Assembly: GCF_918797505.1 (NCBI RefSeq)
Contig: NC_092794.1
Span: 558,001-622,000 of the forward strand
Direction of reading: 5' to 3'
Origin: Bemisia tabaci
Taxonomy: Eukaryota > Arthropoda > Insecta > Hemiptera > Aleyrodidae
Length of the DNA: 64,000 nucleotides
In this document: piece by piece, positions 25,201 through 37,200 of the stretch
Numbering within the stretch: position 1 is the first letter of the stretch
Layout of the letters: every line of letters begins with the position of its first letter
Translations under genes and position numbers: made by a program
The notes under the pieces: generated by a model
What the model saw: the letters and a program-made list of their open reading frames with translations, nothing else
Database searches by the model: none
What the model was told of the DNA's origin: nothing

Positions 25201-28200
25201 TAGAACGTCATAGGGTTTTGTCAACTTCAACTCGAGTTATCGCCTCCGAAGCGCCGAAACGCTCAAAAAAAATCCCTTATTTTTTCACGTTCGGGCCGAT
25301 TTAAGAAAAAGCCATTTTTTAATTTTGATGAAAAACTGATATGTTGTCCTTGACTATCTGTAGCCCCTCTAGCTCTTTCCTGCATGCTGGGGAAATGTTT
25401 TGGTCGCGAGTTATAAGAGCGGAAAAGAGAGAAGGTCGGGAAAATTGGCTAATTTAAACTGCGCGCGCGGCGATGATCGGAAGGAAAGCATCCCCTCCCA
25501 CTCAGTTCAGCGAATCACACTCCTCTGCCGACCTCGCATTGTTGCCACATGTCTCCTGATCCGTCGCCGCGCGCAGTTTAAAATAGCCGATTTTCCCGAC
25601 CTTCGCTCCTTTCCGCTCTTATAACTCAAGACCAAAACATTTCCCCAGCATGCAGGAAAGAGCTAGAGGGGCTACAGATAGTCAAGGACAACATATCAGT
25701 TTTTCATCAAAATAAAAATTGGATTTTTCTTAAATCGGCCCGAACGTGAAAAAATAAGGGATTTTTTTTGAGCGTTTCGGCGCTTCGGAGGCGATAACTC
25801 GAGTTGAAGTTGACAAAACCCTATGATGTTATACATTTTCTGAAAGCTCTCGTCACGCTAAATACGCTCGTTTAAACCGCGTTTTCCGGAACTTCTTGGT
25901 TTTCGAGTGATAAATTCGCGGAAATTTCGCCGTTTTTTAACTTTGACCTCCCGCCGTGTCTGCCCAAAATTTTTGGGGGGCTTGAAACTTTGGGAAAAGA
26001 CGGGGCATTCTTAGGTGAATGAATAGGGCAAAGGTATCCGCCCCGAGGCCCGTTTTGCACGTAGTCCTTTCTGAAACTCTGTAACTTGATCTCAGAAAAA
26101 AGTAGGGTTAAGCAGAACGACCTTGATGCGACCAATCACGAGTGATCTCTGTCAGCAGCTGCAGATATCTCTCTCCCACCGTGAGCTATTTCTCTCGTAC
26201 TTACAGTTTTAGTCTTTATTATTAAACTTACAAAGCTCGTGTTTAGTTGTAAACATTCCAGACTTATGCTGATAGAACTTATGAGTCCCAGAATTTAATA
26301 TACCCATTATAAAATTTACATAATCACTAATTTCGGAACCAGATTTTTGAAGCACGACGTGGTGCATTTTTTCGGAACTACACCTGAAGATTCACCTTAA
26401 ATAGGCAACTTGAAAGCTACAGGTTATGTTATCTCTCATATCAGCTTGACAAAGAAACAACACAAAATATTCTCTTTTCAATGTAAAGGTGATATTTAAG
26501 TGCAGATTTTTTTATTCAGGAAGCTAAACAAATTACTCGTCATTCTCTCCAGGAAAATTAAGTTAAGTCTAAATCTGCTGGATTTATTTCCACCCAAGAG
26601 CTAGTCGTTTTGGACGCGTGGCGCGCGTCTGTCACGGCTGACCAAGGGGCTGGGCCCCCTAGACCCCCGGCCACTCGCCAGTCGCCGTTGACATTCTGCT
26701 CGCTCCACAAGCTATTTTTCTAAGAAGTTGGACATATGATCACTATGATTTATAAATTTTGGAGACCCTCAAGGAAAGAATGATTTTGTCACAGAACCTT
26801 GTTACCGGAGCGTGCCATCATTAGCACATTAATGAATATGTGGAGATGAAGCAATGATGGGGATCGATCATTTCTTCAAAAACGCATTTGACTGGGACGC
26901 TAGTTCCATCCAGTGGAGGAAAGTGACAACTGTGGATCTCCTTCCGCGATTTGACACGCTGAAGAAGCAAAAATTCATCTTCACTTCCTGGGTAGATTAT
27001 CGGTGGCATAGGGGTCTAAAAACTGTTCAACGATAGTGTAGTTCGAGCTCCGAATCGCTCTGAGCCCACTTGTGTTTTTTTTCTGATACTTACATTGTAC
27101 ATAGGGTGTCCCAAAAGTACTGCCCCTTTTTCCACAGAGGGCGAAAGAATGCAGATATCAAAATGCGGTTTGTGTGAGGTTATAGTCCTAGTAATTACCT
27201 ATAAAACAAGACCAAGTTGAGCTCTGTAGCTTAAAATTTGACCGAGATACAGCATTTTGAAAGTGACGTGTCAAGGTGCCGCCTACGAGATTTTCAACAT
27301 TTTTTACGAAAGAAAAAACCAAGTTTAAGAATGAAACGGTTTTAAAAAGAAGAAGAAGCGGCCAGAAACATATGGCAACACTGTGTTTTAGGCGGCATTT
27401 GGCAACGTGTAAGCGCCCCTATGCAGACCAACGACATGCAGGATTGAAAGTGTCCGCTAGTGCCATCCAAGTTGGTCAAGCTTTCCCGGCACGTCAATCT
27501 GAGTTCATCCCTCTGTCGTTTTGGAAGTTTCTTTCGCGATGAGTACCGAATTAAGAAAAGAACAACACCACGTTATTCGTTATTGTTTTCGTCGAGGAAT
27601 GTCAGTAAAAAACACTTTTAATGAAATGAAAGGCGTGTATAAAGACGACTGTTTGGACAGAAGTAGCATTGGTCGTTGGTTTAAATCTTTTTCTGGCGGC
27701 CGCGAATCGGCGGAAAGTCCCGCGAAACCGGGCCGACCGTCTACCTCCACCACAGACGAATTAATCGGTACCGTTGCTGCTGTTGTTCGAGGAGACCGTC
27801 ATTTATCCTTGCGTAAGTTTCAGGTGTTGCTTGACATCTCAAAAAGTTCATTGCACCGGATCTTAAAGGACCACCTGCAGATGCGTCGTGTCTGTTCGTC
27901 CTAGGGTTCGTCCGTAAAAAAATGTTGAAAATCTCGTAGGCGGCACCTTGACACGTCACTTTCAAAATGCTGTATCTCGGTCAAATTTTAAGCTACAGAG
28001 CTCAACTTGGTCTTGTTTTATAGGCAATTACTAGGACTATAACCTCACACAAACCGCATTTTGATATCTGCATTCTTTCGCCCTCTGCGGAAAAAGGGGC
28101 AGTACTTTTGGGACACCCTATGTATATAAATTTCTCTGATGTTTTTGTCTTATTCTCTCTGATTGCATAAGTAGTTATATCCTCATTTCATTTACTTTCC

Positions 28201-31200
28201 CTTTCATTTCTTCCTTTGAGGTAGCATATGTGTCTATTTACAATTATTATTATTATAAATAGCTTTCCCTAGTATACATTTGATGCTTCAAACGAAACCA
28301 ATTTGTTTTAATGACATTTCCGGCTAAATCATGGGTTTTCCCAGGAAGGCAGCCTCTCGTCCCCCCAGACTCTACTGTTGCCAGAGAAGTTGCTTTTTCA
28401 GCACTTTTCCCAGTTCAAACTCATGTAAAATATTCACATCTACCCCACAATCTGCCAACCCCTCGAGTGAAATAGAAAAAAATAGAATCGATTAAAAGGT
28501 GGAATCCTTCCACTCTTTATTTTATCCAAGTATATGTATATTGCTGCTTCTAGCCGTTCTACACGCGCTTAAGGGGCTGCGCCTCCTGGACCCCCGGTCA
28601 CTCGCTGCGCGAGCCATTTTTCTGAGTAGGTAGTAGGACATTTAATCACTATACAGGGTTGCCACAGAATTTAGAAAATGAAATTCCCTGACATTTCTCT
28701 GACACATTTTGGTGAAATTCCCTGAAAATTGAAAATGTGACCGATGGCTAAGAAGGCATTATTGAAAATAGTTTTTAGGCAAAATTTGTTGTTCGAAACC
28801 TCAAACCCATCTTATAGAGCAAATGAAGGTGATTATACAAATTTTCCCTGACAATTTCGTCATTTTCCCCGATTTTTTAAAATTCCCTGACATTTCCCGG
28901 TACTCCCAGTTTTCCTTGAATGTGGAAACCCTGACTATAATGTATACATTTTGGAGACTCTCGAGACAAAAATTATTTTGTCACAGAACCTTAATAAAAT
29001 AATCTGATCAAATAAAAAAATCTGCCTGGAGGTAGAGTAAAACCTAAAAAATAAAAATTTTGACCAACAAATATTGAAAGTCTAAAAAAAAAGAACATTG
29101 GAACTGGTCAGTTTTTAAATTAAAAAAGTCTGGAACAAATGAAATGTAGAGGAATAAAATTTTGATAAACAAACATTACTTAAAAGTCTAAAAAAACGAA
29201 ATGAACTAGTCAAGTTTTTAAACGAAAAAAATCCGGAAAAATGAAACTTAGAGGAATAAAATTTTGACATACAAGCATTAATTAAAAGTGTCACATTAAA
29301 AGTTTTTTCCCCTCCCTCTCAATAATAAGCGTTTGGTTTACGTGAGGCAGCGCTTGACCCCCCCCCCCCCCGGTAAGACACCTCTTGACCCCCCCCCCCT
29401 CCCCTTTAGTGCCTTACGTAATTTGTGGACGGCCCCTTTACAGGCTCTCAACCAGGAGTTGTAAATTGATAACTCTCTCTCACGCTGAAGCGTTTGTGCA
29501 TTTTCGTTCGTGCCCATGTGCGCTTTCGCGTTTGTTCGTTCTCGTTAAATGTTATACTTGTGCGTGCTGGTAAGTACAATCGCAAGCACAAAATTTTTGG
29601 TATAACGTAAATTCATGACATACTAACAACTAATAATAGTCACTGTTTCCAGGGCGGTGTCAAAATTTGTTTACTAATGTATTTGACACAGTAAAGAAAT
29701 CTGAATTGGCCTTGGAGCAAGGCAACGATGGAACATCCCGTCAGTATTAAACGTGTAACTGCAGTTTGTAGTGATCGTAAAGGCCAGTGTCCAAAAATGC
29801 GTTGGTGACTTCCAAATTAAGTCAATACCTACTAAGGTCCTCACTACCCGTGTAAACAGGCCTGATGACAAGAAATCGGGAGGATGCTTAATAAAGTACT
29901 GACCTGGAATAAATTGGACTGCTTTTTGTTGGGTTGCGGAATATCTGGGCCTGAGCCGGTGGTACCTTTGTCCTTGCCGGCTGCGTGGGTTTGCGCATCT
30001 CCTGCTCCGCCATCTTTTGCCTCTTTCTCCTTCTTTTTGTCTTTCTTCTTTTCCTTTTCTTCTTTCTTTTTTTCCTTTTCGTGCTCCTTTTCTTTAGCTT
30101 TTTCTTCTTTTTCCTTCGCTTTCCTATCAGCTTTTTCTTTCTCTTTGGCTTTTTTCTCTTTCGCTTTATCTTTCTTTGAAGATTTTCGATCCGAGTTACC
30201 TTGACAGCACGAGCTCTCTTGCAGAAGGAAGCAGAACACGTACAGCAAGAAGAATATACTAACCCCGTATAAATATGTAAAGAAACCCTGCAGAACACAC
30301 GAAAAAATAGAAATACAGTAGCTGCAAAAAAAGGATAAAAAAACAAAATGAGTATAAGATTAGAATCTTAACAAGATGTACAAAGAGAAATAGATACTTT
30401 TAAATGCGGAGTATAAAAGGTAAGCACTAGAGGAAACCGGCACCTTGTCGTTTTTAGCCAAATGCATGCTCATCTTTAAGAGAAAAAAAAGTCACAAATC
30501 TAAAAACAACCTATAATCGTGCAGTCGCTTGGGTACGTATCTTTCCATTCAACTAAGGCTCGTGGAGCCACAGTAATGCATTTCGCCACAGATTATACAT
30601 ACAAGCCTGGGCCCCCCTCATAACTTCTAAACGAAAAATGCTAGGGATTTGAAAATTGGGGAATGTTCCTAAATCAGAGGGAACTATTTTTTTACTTACC
30701 CAAAATTTCGGGGGGTTGATCCCCTGAGGGGGGGGGGTGGACCATAACTTTTTTTTTTAAAAAAAGGTACCTCTGTCTTGTGATACATCATTCGAAAGGG
30801 CTTAAAAAAATTTTTTTGGGCGTAAATCGATTGTCAATATCTCAATTTTTAACACAATGGCGGCTTATCCAAAAGTCTGAGCCCCCCTCATAACTTATGA
30901 GCAAAAGATGCTAGGAATTTGAAATTTGGGAAAGTCCATGGGTCACAGGGAACTACTTTTTGGCGTACCTAAAATTTCGGGGGGCGGCCCCCCTAAGGGA
31001 GGGCGGGCCTTGACTTTTTTTTTTTTAAAAATGGGAACTCCTCTAGTGATAACATTATTCGAAAAGGCTTTTAAGAAGAAAATTTTTGGCGAATACCGAT
31101 TGTCAATATCAATTTTTAACAAAGTGGCGGCCAAGAAATGACGGGCATTCTTATGTGGCTTCCTGGCTTAGTTGAAGTCTAAAGCGCACTTGGTTTCTGA

Positions 31201-34200
31201 TTGCATTTCGTCCGTCAGTGGATTCTTTTCGATCTCTTGAACGTAAAAAAAAGAGAGAGAAAAAAAGAAAAAACCGGCGCTCCGCCCCGGTATTTGGGGG
31301 GGCTTGGAGGGGGTAACCTCCACACCGGTTAAAATTGAAAGTTCAGAGTCCCCCTGCGCCCCATCAGAAAAGTCTCTGAGGACAACGGGACCCTCAAATT
31401 CGGATTCTTTGGGATCGATTACCTCTGAGGCTCTGAATACACATTTTTTCCGAGTCTCCACGTCAATTTAACGAACTTCAATTTTTTTGAAAGGGGGCTC
31501 TGTCGCCCGCCTTTAGGGGTCGGTGTTTTGGACACGGATGGGCCGATTTTGGATTTCTTGGTGTCGATTTCAGTTAAAAATTTCCGTACGTTCTAATTCC
31601 GATGAAATAATTTCGAAATTTTGACATAAACCCTGACTTTTGAAGTACGGAGCCCTCTTTTACCCCCCAAGGGACGCCAGGGGGCTCTGGGACCATGAAA
31701 TTCGGATTCTTTGAGGTCGATTCCCTATTCATCCCCGCGATCCTGGACTTCGTGCGACCCAATTTAACCAAAAAAAAGGCCTGGTACGGTAGGTCTGGGC
31801 CACCCTGTATACAAACATGAATTTGAATGGCATATATTTTCGTGATCTACGACCCGTGATCGGTGCTCTCCACAAGGTCTCGGGTCTGGGTCCGACATCA
31901 TGGGAGAATGCAACAGTGTATTTTCTTCGGAAAATACACTAAAAAATCTCTGGCAAAGGTGAGTAAAAGTGTCTTTTCTCGTCATGTTTGCTGTCATTTC
32001 AGGTCGATTCCTATTCAGGTTTAGATCCTGATCCCATCGATGTACATTACGAAATGTTATTCGTTTGAAAGTGTATATCTTGAGTTCGAAGGAGAGGGGA
32101 AAAATGGGGATGGCAGTGCCTGTTTTCGAAATACTTCGATTAACATGCAAAATAAGTTTTAAAACACCAATTTTTCATATTTTCGACGTAGTTTCATTTT
32201 TTTGGTTTTCAACCGCCCGATGGCAATAGCAAATTGTATATCATCTGTGCATACATTTAACACCTCAGCTTGATTAGAAAAAAAAAATCGAAGAGACTAT
32301 ATTTCATGAGACATTGCAGTTTGACCAATGAATGACCAAAAATCGAAAATTAAAAAAAATTCTAGATTAAGACTAATGAAATCATATTTAGCTTAATTTC
32401 GATTGCATTTTCAAAATTTACAAAAAAAATTGGTCTATACCTACACTCTGCTGGATATATGATGGATTGATAAAGATTGTCACCATAGAGTGTCAAAGAA
32501 ATGTATGTTGAGAGTATGAAAATCACAAAAACGGGCGTTTCCGAAAATCGCTAAAATTCATCCCATCGTCGCGGTTCGATATCTCGTGGATAGAACTTCG
32601 CATGGGAGAACTTTTTCCGATAAGTCTCTCAGAATCTCGTACAAATTTTGAGCCAAATCGAAGGGGGTCGAGTTCCGGATCTGGTTTTGACAAGGAATGA
32701 CCCACCCTCGATTCCGCCCCGTCTTTCTGCTTCGCACTTTCCTTTGATCTGCCTGATGGCTCACTCGGTGGAGAACACGCTAGACTGCTAAATTTGAAAT
32801 GGACGATCGCTGAGCGGCTAGTCCTCCGAAACTGGGCTAGAGTTCAAAATTAGAATGAAAATCAAAACACGATGATGAGCCGATACTCTGTCAAAAATGA
32901 GAGCCAGACGAAAATGCGCGAGAAATTTAAAGCGCAAGTAAATCAACCAACAAGTGTAATACGCAGTGCAAGAGCCGAGAACTTTGTAGGTGATTCTAGG
33001 ACCTCAATGTAGATCGTTCTCAGTTGGTTGGGAGCACTTGTTACGGTGGCGACAACCTGAAATCGTGGAGACCTTTCCAACTTTACAGGACCTCTCCACA
33101 TTTCCTCTAACTGGATGAAAGTCAATTGAAAGTTGTGGAAAGATGATGAAAGATGTGGAATGACCCAAAAGTTGCCCTTTGTTCATCATCCTCCCAAGAA
33201 AACTTACTGTTTTTTTCACGGTTCTCTTCCAAGTCTTTACACATTTCAGTCTGAATTCTTTTCATAATTTTCCCACTGACTGAAAAATATCAATGGTTGA
33301 GGGAAGAGGCTACTAATGTTGAAGGATGTCGAAGATTATGACATTTTCAACATATTTTAACAATTTGCGCTTTTTCACGACTTTGCTATTTTTTCCCTCA
33401 ACTTCGAAACATTTCCTCGACTTTTCCAAATTTTGGGATACCATGTGAGTTCTTTGAATGAATGCAACTAATAAGATAAAATTAACCCAAAGACATCATT
33501 CTAATGATAGGTTGACAGCATGTACATTCGTGCATCGTGAATTGCGTAGTTTATTTTGCTTCTAGATCAATTTGATACAATACGCACTGAAACGCGTAAG
33601 ACTCATAAATTCGGGCATCAAATATTTTGACAAAAAAAGAAAAAAAAATCACTACTTTTGAAATTGCCGGCAATTTTGTGGAAAGGAAACCGGAAAAATG
33701 TGGAAAGCCGGCGGCCGGGCGCGTTCGAATATAGAAGCTTGGAAGATTCTACATCCCTGGTTCCAAAAAGCAACAATGGAATAATTTGGTTTGAATAAAA
33801 GGTCGAAAAAGTACCCTCCCGAAGGGTACAAATCGCCCATGAACAGTCTATAATTTCTTCGCGCACGACAAGAAGCAGACTAGAGCCGGTCGGCGCAGGG
33901 CGCATAGAGTATTTTAAAATACCTGCGTAGTTTTTCGGAATATGTACCCGGGTAGGTACCCGGGAGTATTTAGTAATTTACGCGTATATTCTACAACAAC
34001 GATGATTTAAACTAACCCGTTCCAAAACGCACATTGCACACTTCGAAAACTGGTTATTGGACACGTATTGGAGTTCGCGACGTTGCAAATTTTCCGGTTT
34101 CCCTTCTTCTTATACTCCTTTTTAATTGAAAACTAATCATGCTGAATTATGAATGGCTAGCTTATACATATGGAATAAGTGCTAATGACTCAGAAACGGT

Positions 34201-37200
34201 TAAGTTTTTAAATGAATATTCATTCCATGGGAAATGGAATAAAAACAGGGGAAAGTCTTGAAGTTCTAAAATTGGTTATGGGAAATCCGGAAAAAGTAAA
34301 GTAGAGGATGTGCAATGCATTTTGCAGAGTTTATCTAACACTAAGAATTACATACTAAGCTTCGAACAAGGAACATACCTCGTAGCACTCGACTGGTAAC
34401 TTCAGTGTGATCACCTCGGAGAGGACGTAAGCAATGCACATGACGATGAGAAGTTTGGCGTAGATGAAGCTTAGAAATATGAACTGCGACGTCCTGAAAC
34501 CACATAGAAAAAAGGAAACATTAGGCGCAGCAGCACTTGACGTGAGTGCAATCTGAAAGTCATCCTATAATAATAATTGTGATGATCTTTCTGAGGTAGT
34601 ATCCAATTTTTTGCGTTCCTCGCTTGACTCAAATGGTCCCTACTATTGGTGCACTGATGACACATGCCAAGAGCCTCTTCACAATGATGAACATAAATAC
34701 ATATCATAATATGACACGAAGTATGTTAAACACAGAAAGAATTCTACATTCCTTAGCAAATCTGAGGAGAGGCTAAGTTTTTGCGGCATCGTTTCGACTA
34801 AAGATCATATATTTACATCGTCATCATTATTCTCACACATGGATAAAACAACATTAAGGCTGGACCATAAAATGTTTTCGGAGCGTGAAGTCAAGTGCTT
34901 GTGCTTAAGGGGCAGATACACCTGCGAGCTAGACGCTCGTCTTGAGCGGCGAGTAGGCTTTCGGCTGTGTTCGGCAATCTTCGTAACCAATCAGGTCGCA
35001 CCTCACCACTCGTAACTCGCCCAAAGTAGGATCGGGTCCTACTTTTCGGATCAAGACGCGCGTGTAGCGCGCAGGTGTATCTGGTCCTTTAGGACCAAAG
35101 ATCCCCTCACTGCGAAGCCCATGTAGTAGCATGCTAATGTAAGATTCTTTAATTTTATCACAGCGTAGTAAGTCTGTGCATTGCAAAGCTAATGCCGCTC
35201 TGGTAAAGCTGGAGAGAGCACATGACGGCCCCAGTCAGTAAGTCAATAGTGGATTAAGTATGGCACGTGAGAGTGATGGAGTGATGCGTCCACTGCCTGG
35301 GCTCTGCGAGAGGACTGTTTGCACTGGCCCCCCAAAATGACCCATTTCAAAATTCAATGTAATTCATGATCGAGGGTCACTTCCGGCCTCCAAATCCGGA
35401 GATAGTTTTGTCCCTAGCCCTTCAGTGAAACGTTGTCGTTTCCTAGAGTTCCTAGAGAGAAACATCTTCACGCCCATAACTTTTGAACGGTTCAATGCAT
35501 TTAAAAGCAGTTTGTTCGAGTAGATAGAATATGAAAAACTATGAGTTCATAGGCATTTTTTACCAATCGTTCTAAAATGTAACAAAATATACATCATGTT
35601 TTGGTTTAGTCCAGGTGTAAAAATACACGGAAAAAAATCTCATAGCCAGAGAGTAGGTGAGATTCACCATCTTGGATTCCCAGATTCGACCCCTGAGAAC
35701 AATTTTGCTACGAGTACAAATATAAGATGAGTAGAAACCTCAAACCGAGATCAGGTAGACGTAGACAACAGAGATGGTAATTCGCTACAACATTGCTGGG
35801 CGGGAGCGCCGTCCTCTGTCGACGTCCCGCACAACGTTGCTGCGAAAGACCTTCAAAGATGGTAAACTGACCTATATCGACGGTGAAAGTCGGCAATCAC
35901 ATAATTCGATTTGCGACGTCGCAGACTTCCTGTAATACATTATTCTTTAAACGGAAAACTACTCAACGGTAATTCCTTAAAACTGCCGTGATTTTTCTTC
36001 TATGTGCGAGGAAAATTCTGCAAAAACTGCAAGGAATCATGTCCATTTGTTCTCCTTTAAAAAAATAACATAGTTGCGGAGATTTTCAGACACCGCAAAC
36101 GAGTTATGTGATTGCCGACTTGCACCGTCGATATGGATGTTAAGGGTATCAATCATGTAAGCAAAGGACAACCTAATATTTTAGTAGACGCTGACCGCCT
36201 CGAACCGATACGCAGAAATCATTCCGACGCGGAATGGATCCGCGGGAGTCGCAAATCTTGGGAATCGCGGTTATGGGGTGGTGGAAGACGGTTAATCGAG
36301 TAAATAATTCTCGAATTCTTGAGAAGGAAACTATCTAAAACTATGAAGGAGAGGCCCCAATTTTGAACCCAATGTTTCAGCGACTTCCCGAAGGCGGATT
36401 TCCTTGAAACTTTGTACGCATGTGCGGTTCATGCTGAATGGGTGCACTTCGTCGTCCGATTTTCGAAATTTTGATTCTAAGGGTTGAAAACACGCTAAAA
36501 AAGGGTGACCCGTGTGTTAGAGCGGTGTTCCGCGATCGATTTATTGCGTCTCGATCAGTTGTTTTTTCTGTCTAATTTTGGAGATTCCGAACCGGAGCAG
36601 TGTTGCCGAAATCACGAAATCCGTAATTTCACGTTATATTTTCATATGTGTTAAGAATGTTGTGAAGGAAACTATTGTGTATAAGGGAGGTGCTGTAACC
36701 GTAACCGAGATGTTGAGATTTTTGGCCTACCTCGGGGATTGAACCTAGGACCTACCTGCATCCGACACTAGCCGAAGACCCTGACGATTGAGCTATACCG
36801 TGCGATGAAAAACCCGTCCGAAAATCCTGGATATAACTTCGATTGGAATGGGAAACTAGGATATTCAATCAGAATAGATTTGTTCATTTATTCATTTTAT
36901 TTAATTACTTACTTTCATTTTTTTAACATTATTTAATTAACAACTATATTTTATTTCTTTACTTTATGTCAATATTTTTACTTTACTATTTTTCTTTGAT
37001 TATTTATTTTTTATTTCATTACTTTATTTTTTTTACTTAATTTTTTTTTTTTATTCTTTATTTCTTATCTTTTACTTTGTTTCAATTTTTTTACTTGATT
37101 TCTTTTTATTTAATTGTTACTTATTTTTTAATTCATTGCTTTGTTTTAATTTTTTCCTTTACTTAATATTATTTTTCTTTGATTTTTTAATTTTTGTTTC

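Larger units (their letters stand above)
26590..29000. repeat. Two direct copies of a dispersed repeat (26610-26815 and 28555-29000)
   Basis: Both contain GGGGCTG then CCCCCGG-CACTCGC, CATTTTTCT-type tract, GATCACTAT or AATCACTAT, TTTTGGAGAC and TTTTGTCACAGAACCTT in the same order. The second copy is split by the hAT-like insertion at 28654-28933, and the first copy serves as its empty-site reference. Confidence 0.75.

Noticed and set aside
29884..30204. Plus-strand frames rich in Ser, Phe and Leu opposite exon 3
   Set aside because: They are the antisense reading of the purine-rich Lys/Glu codons of the otopetrin exon.
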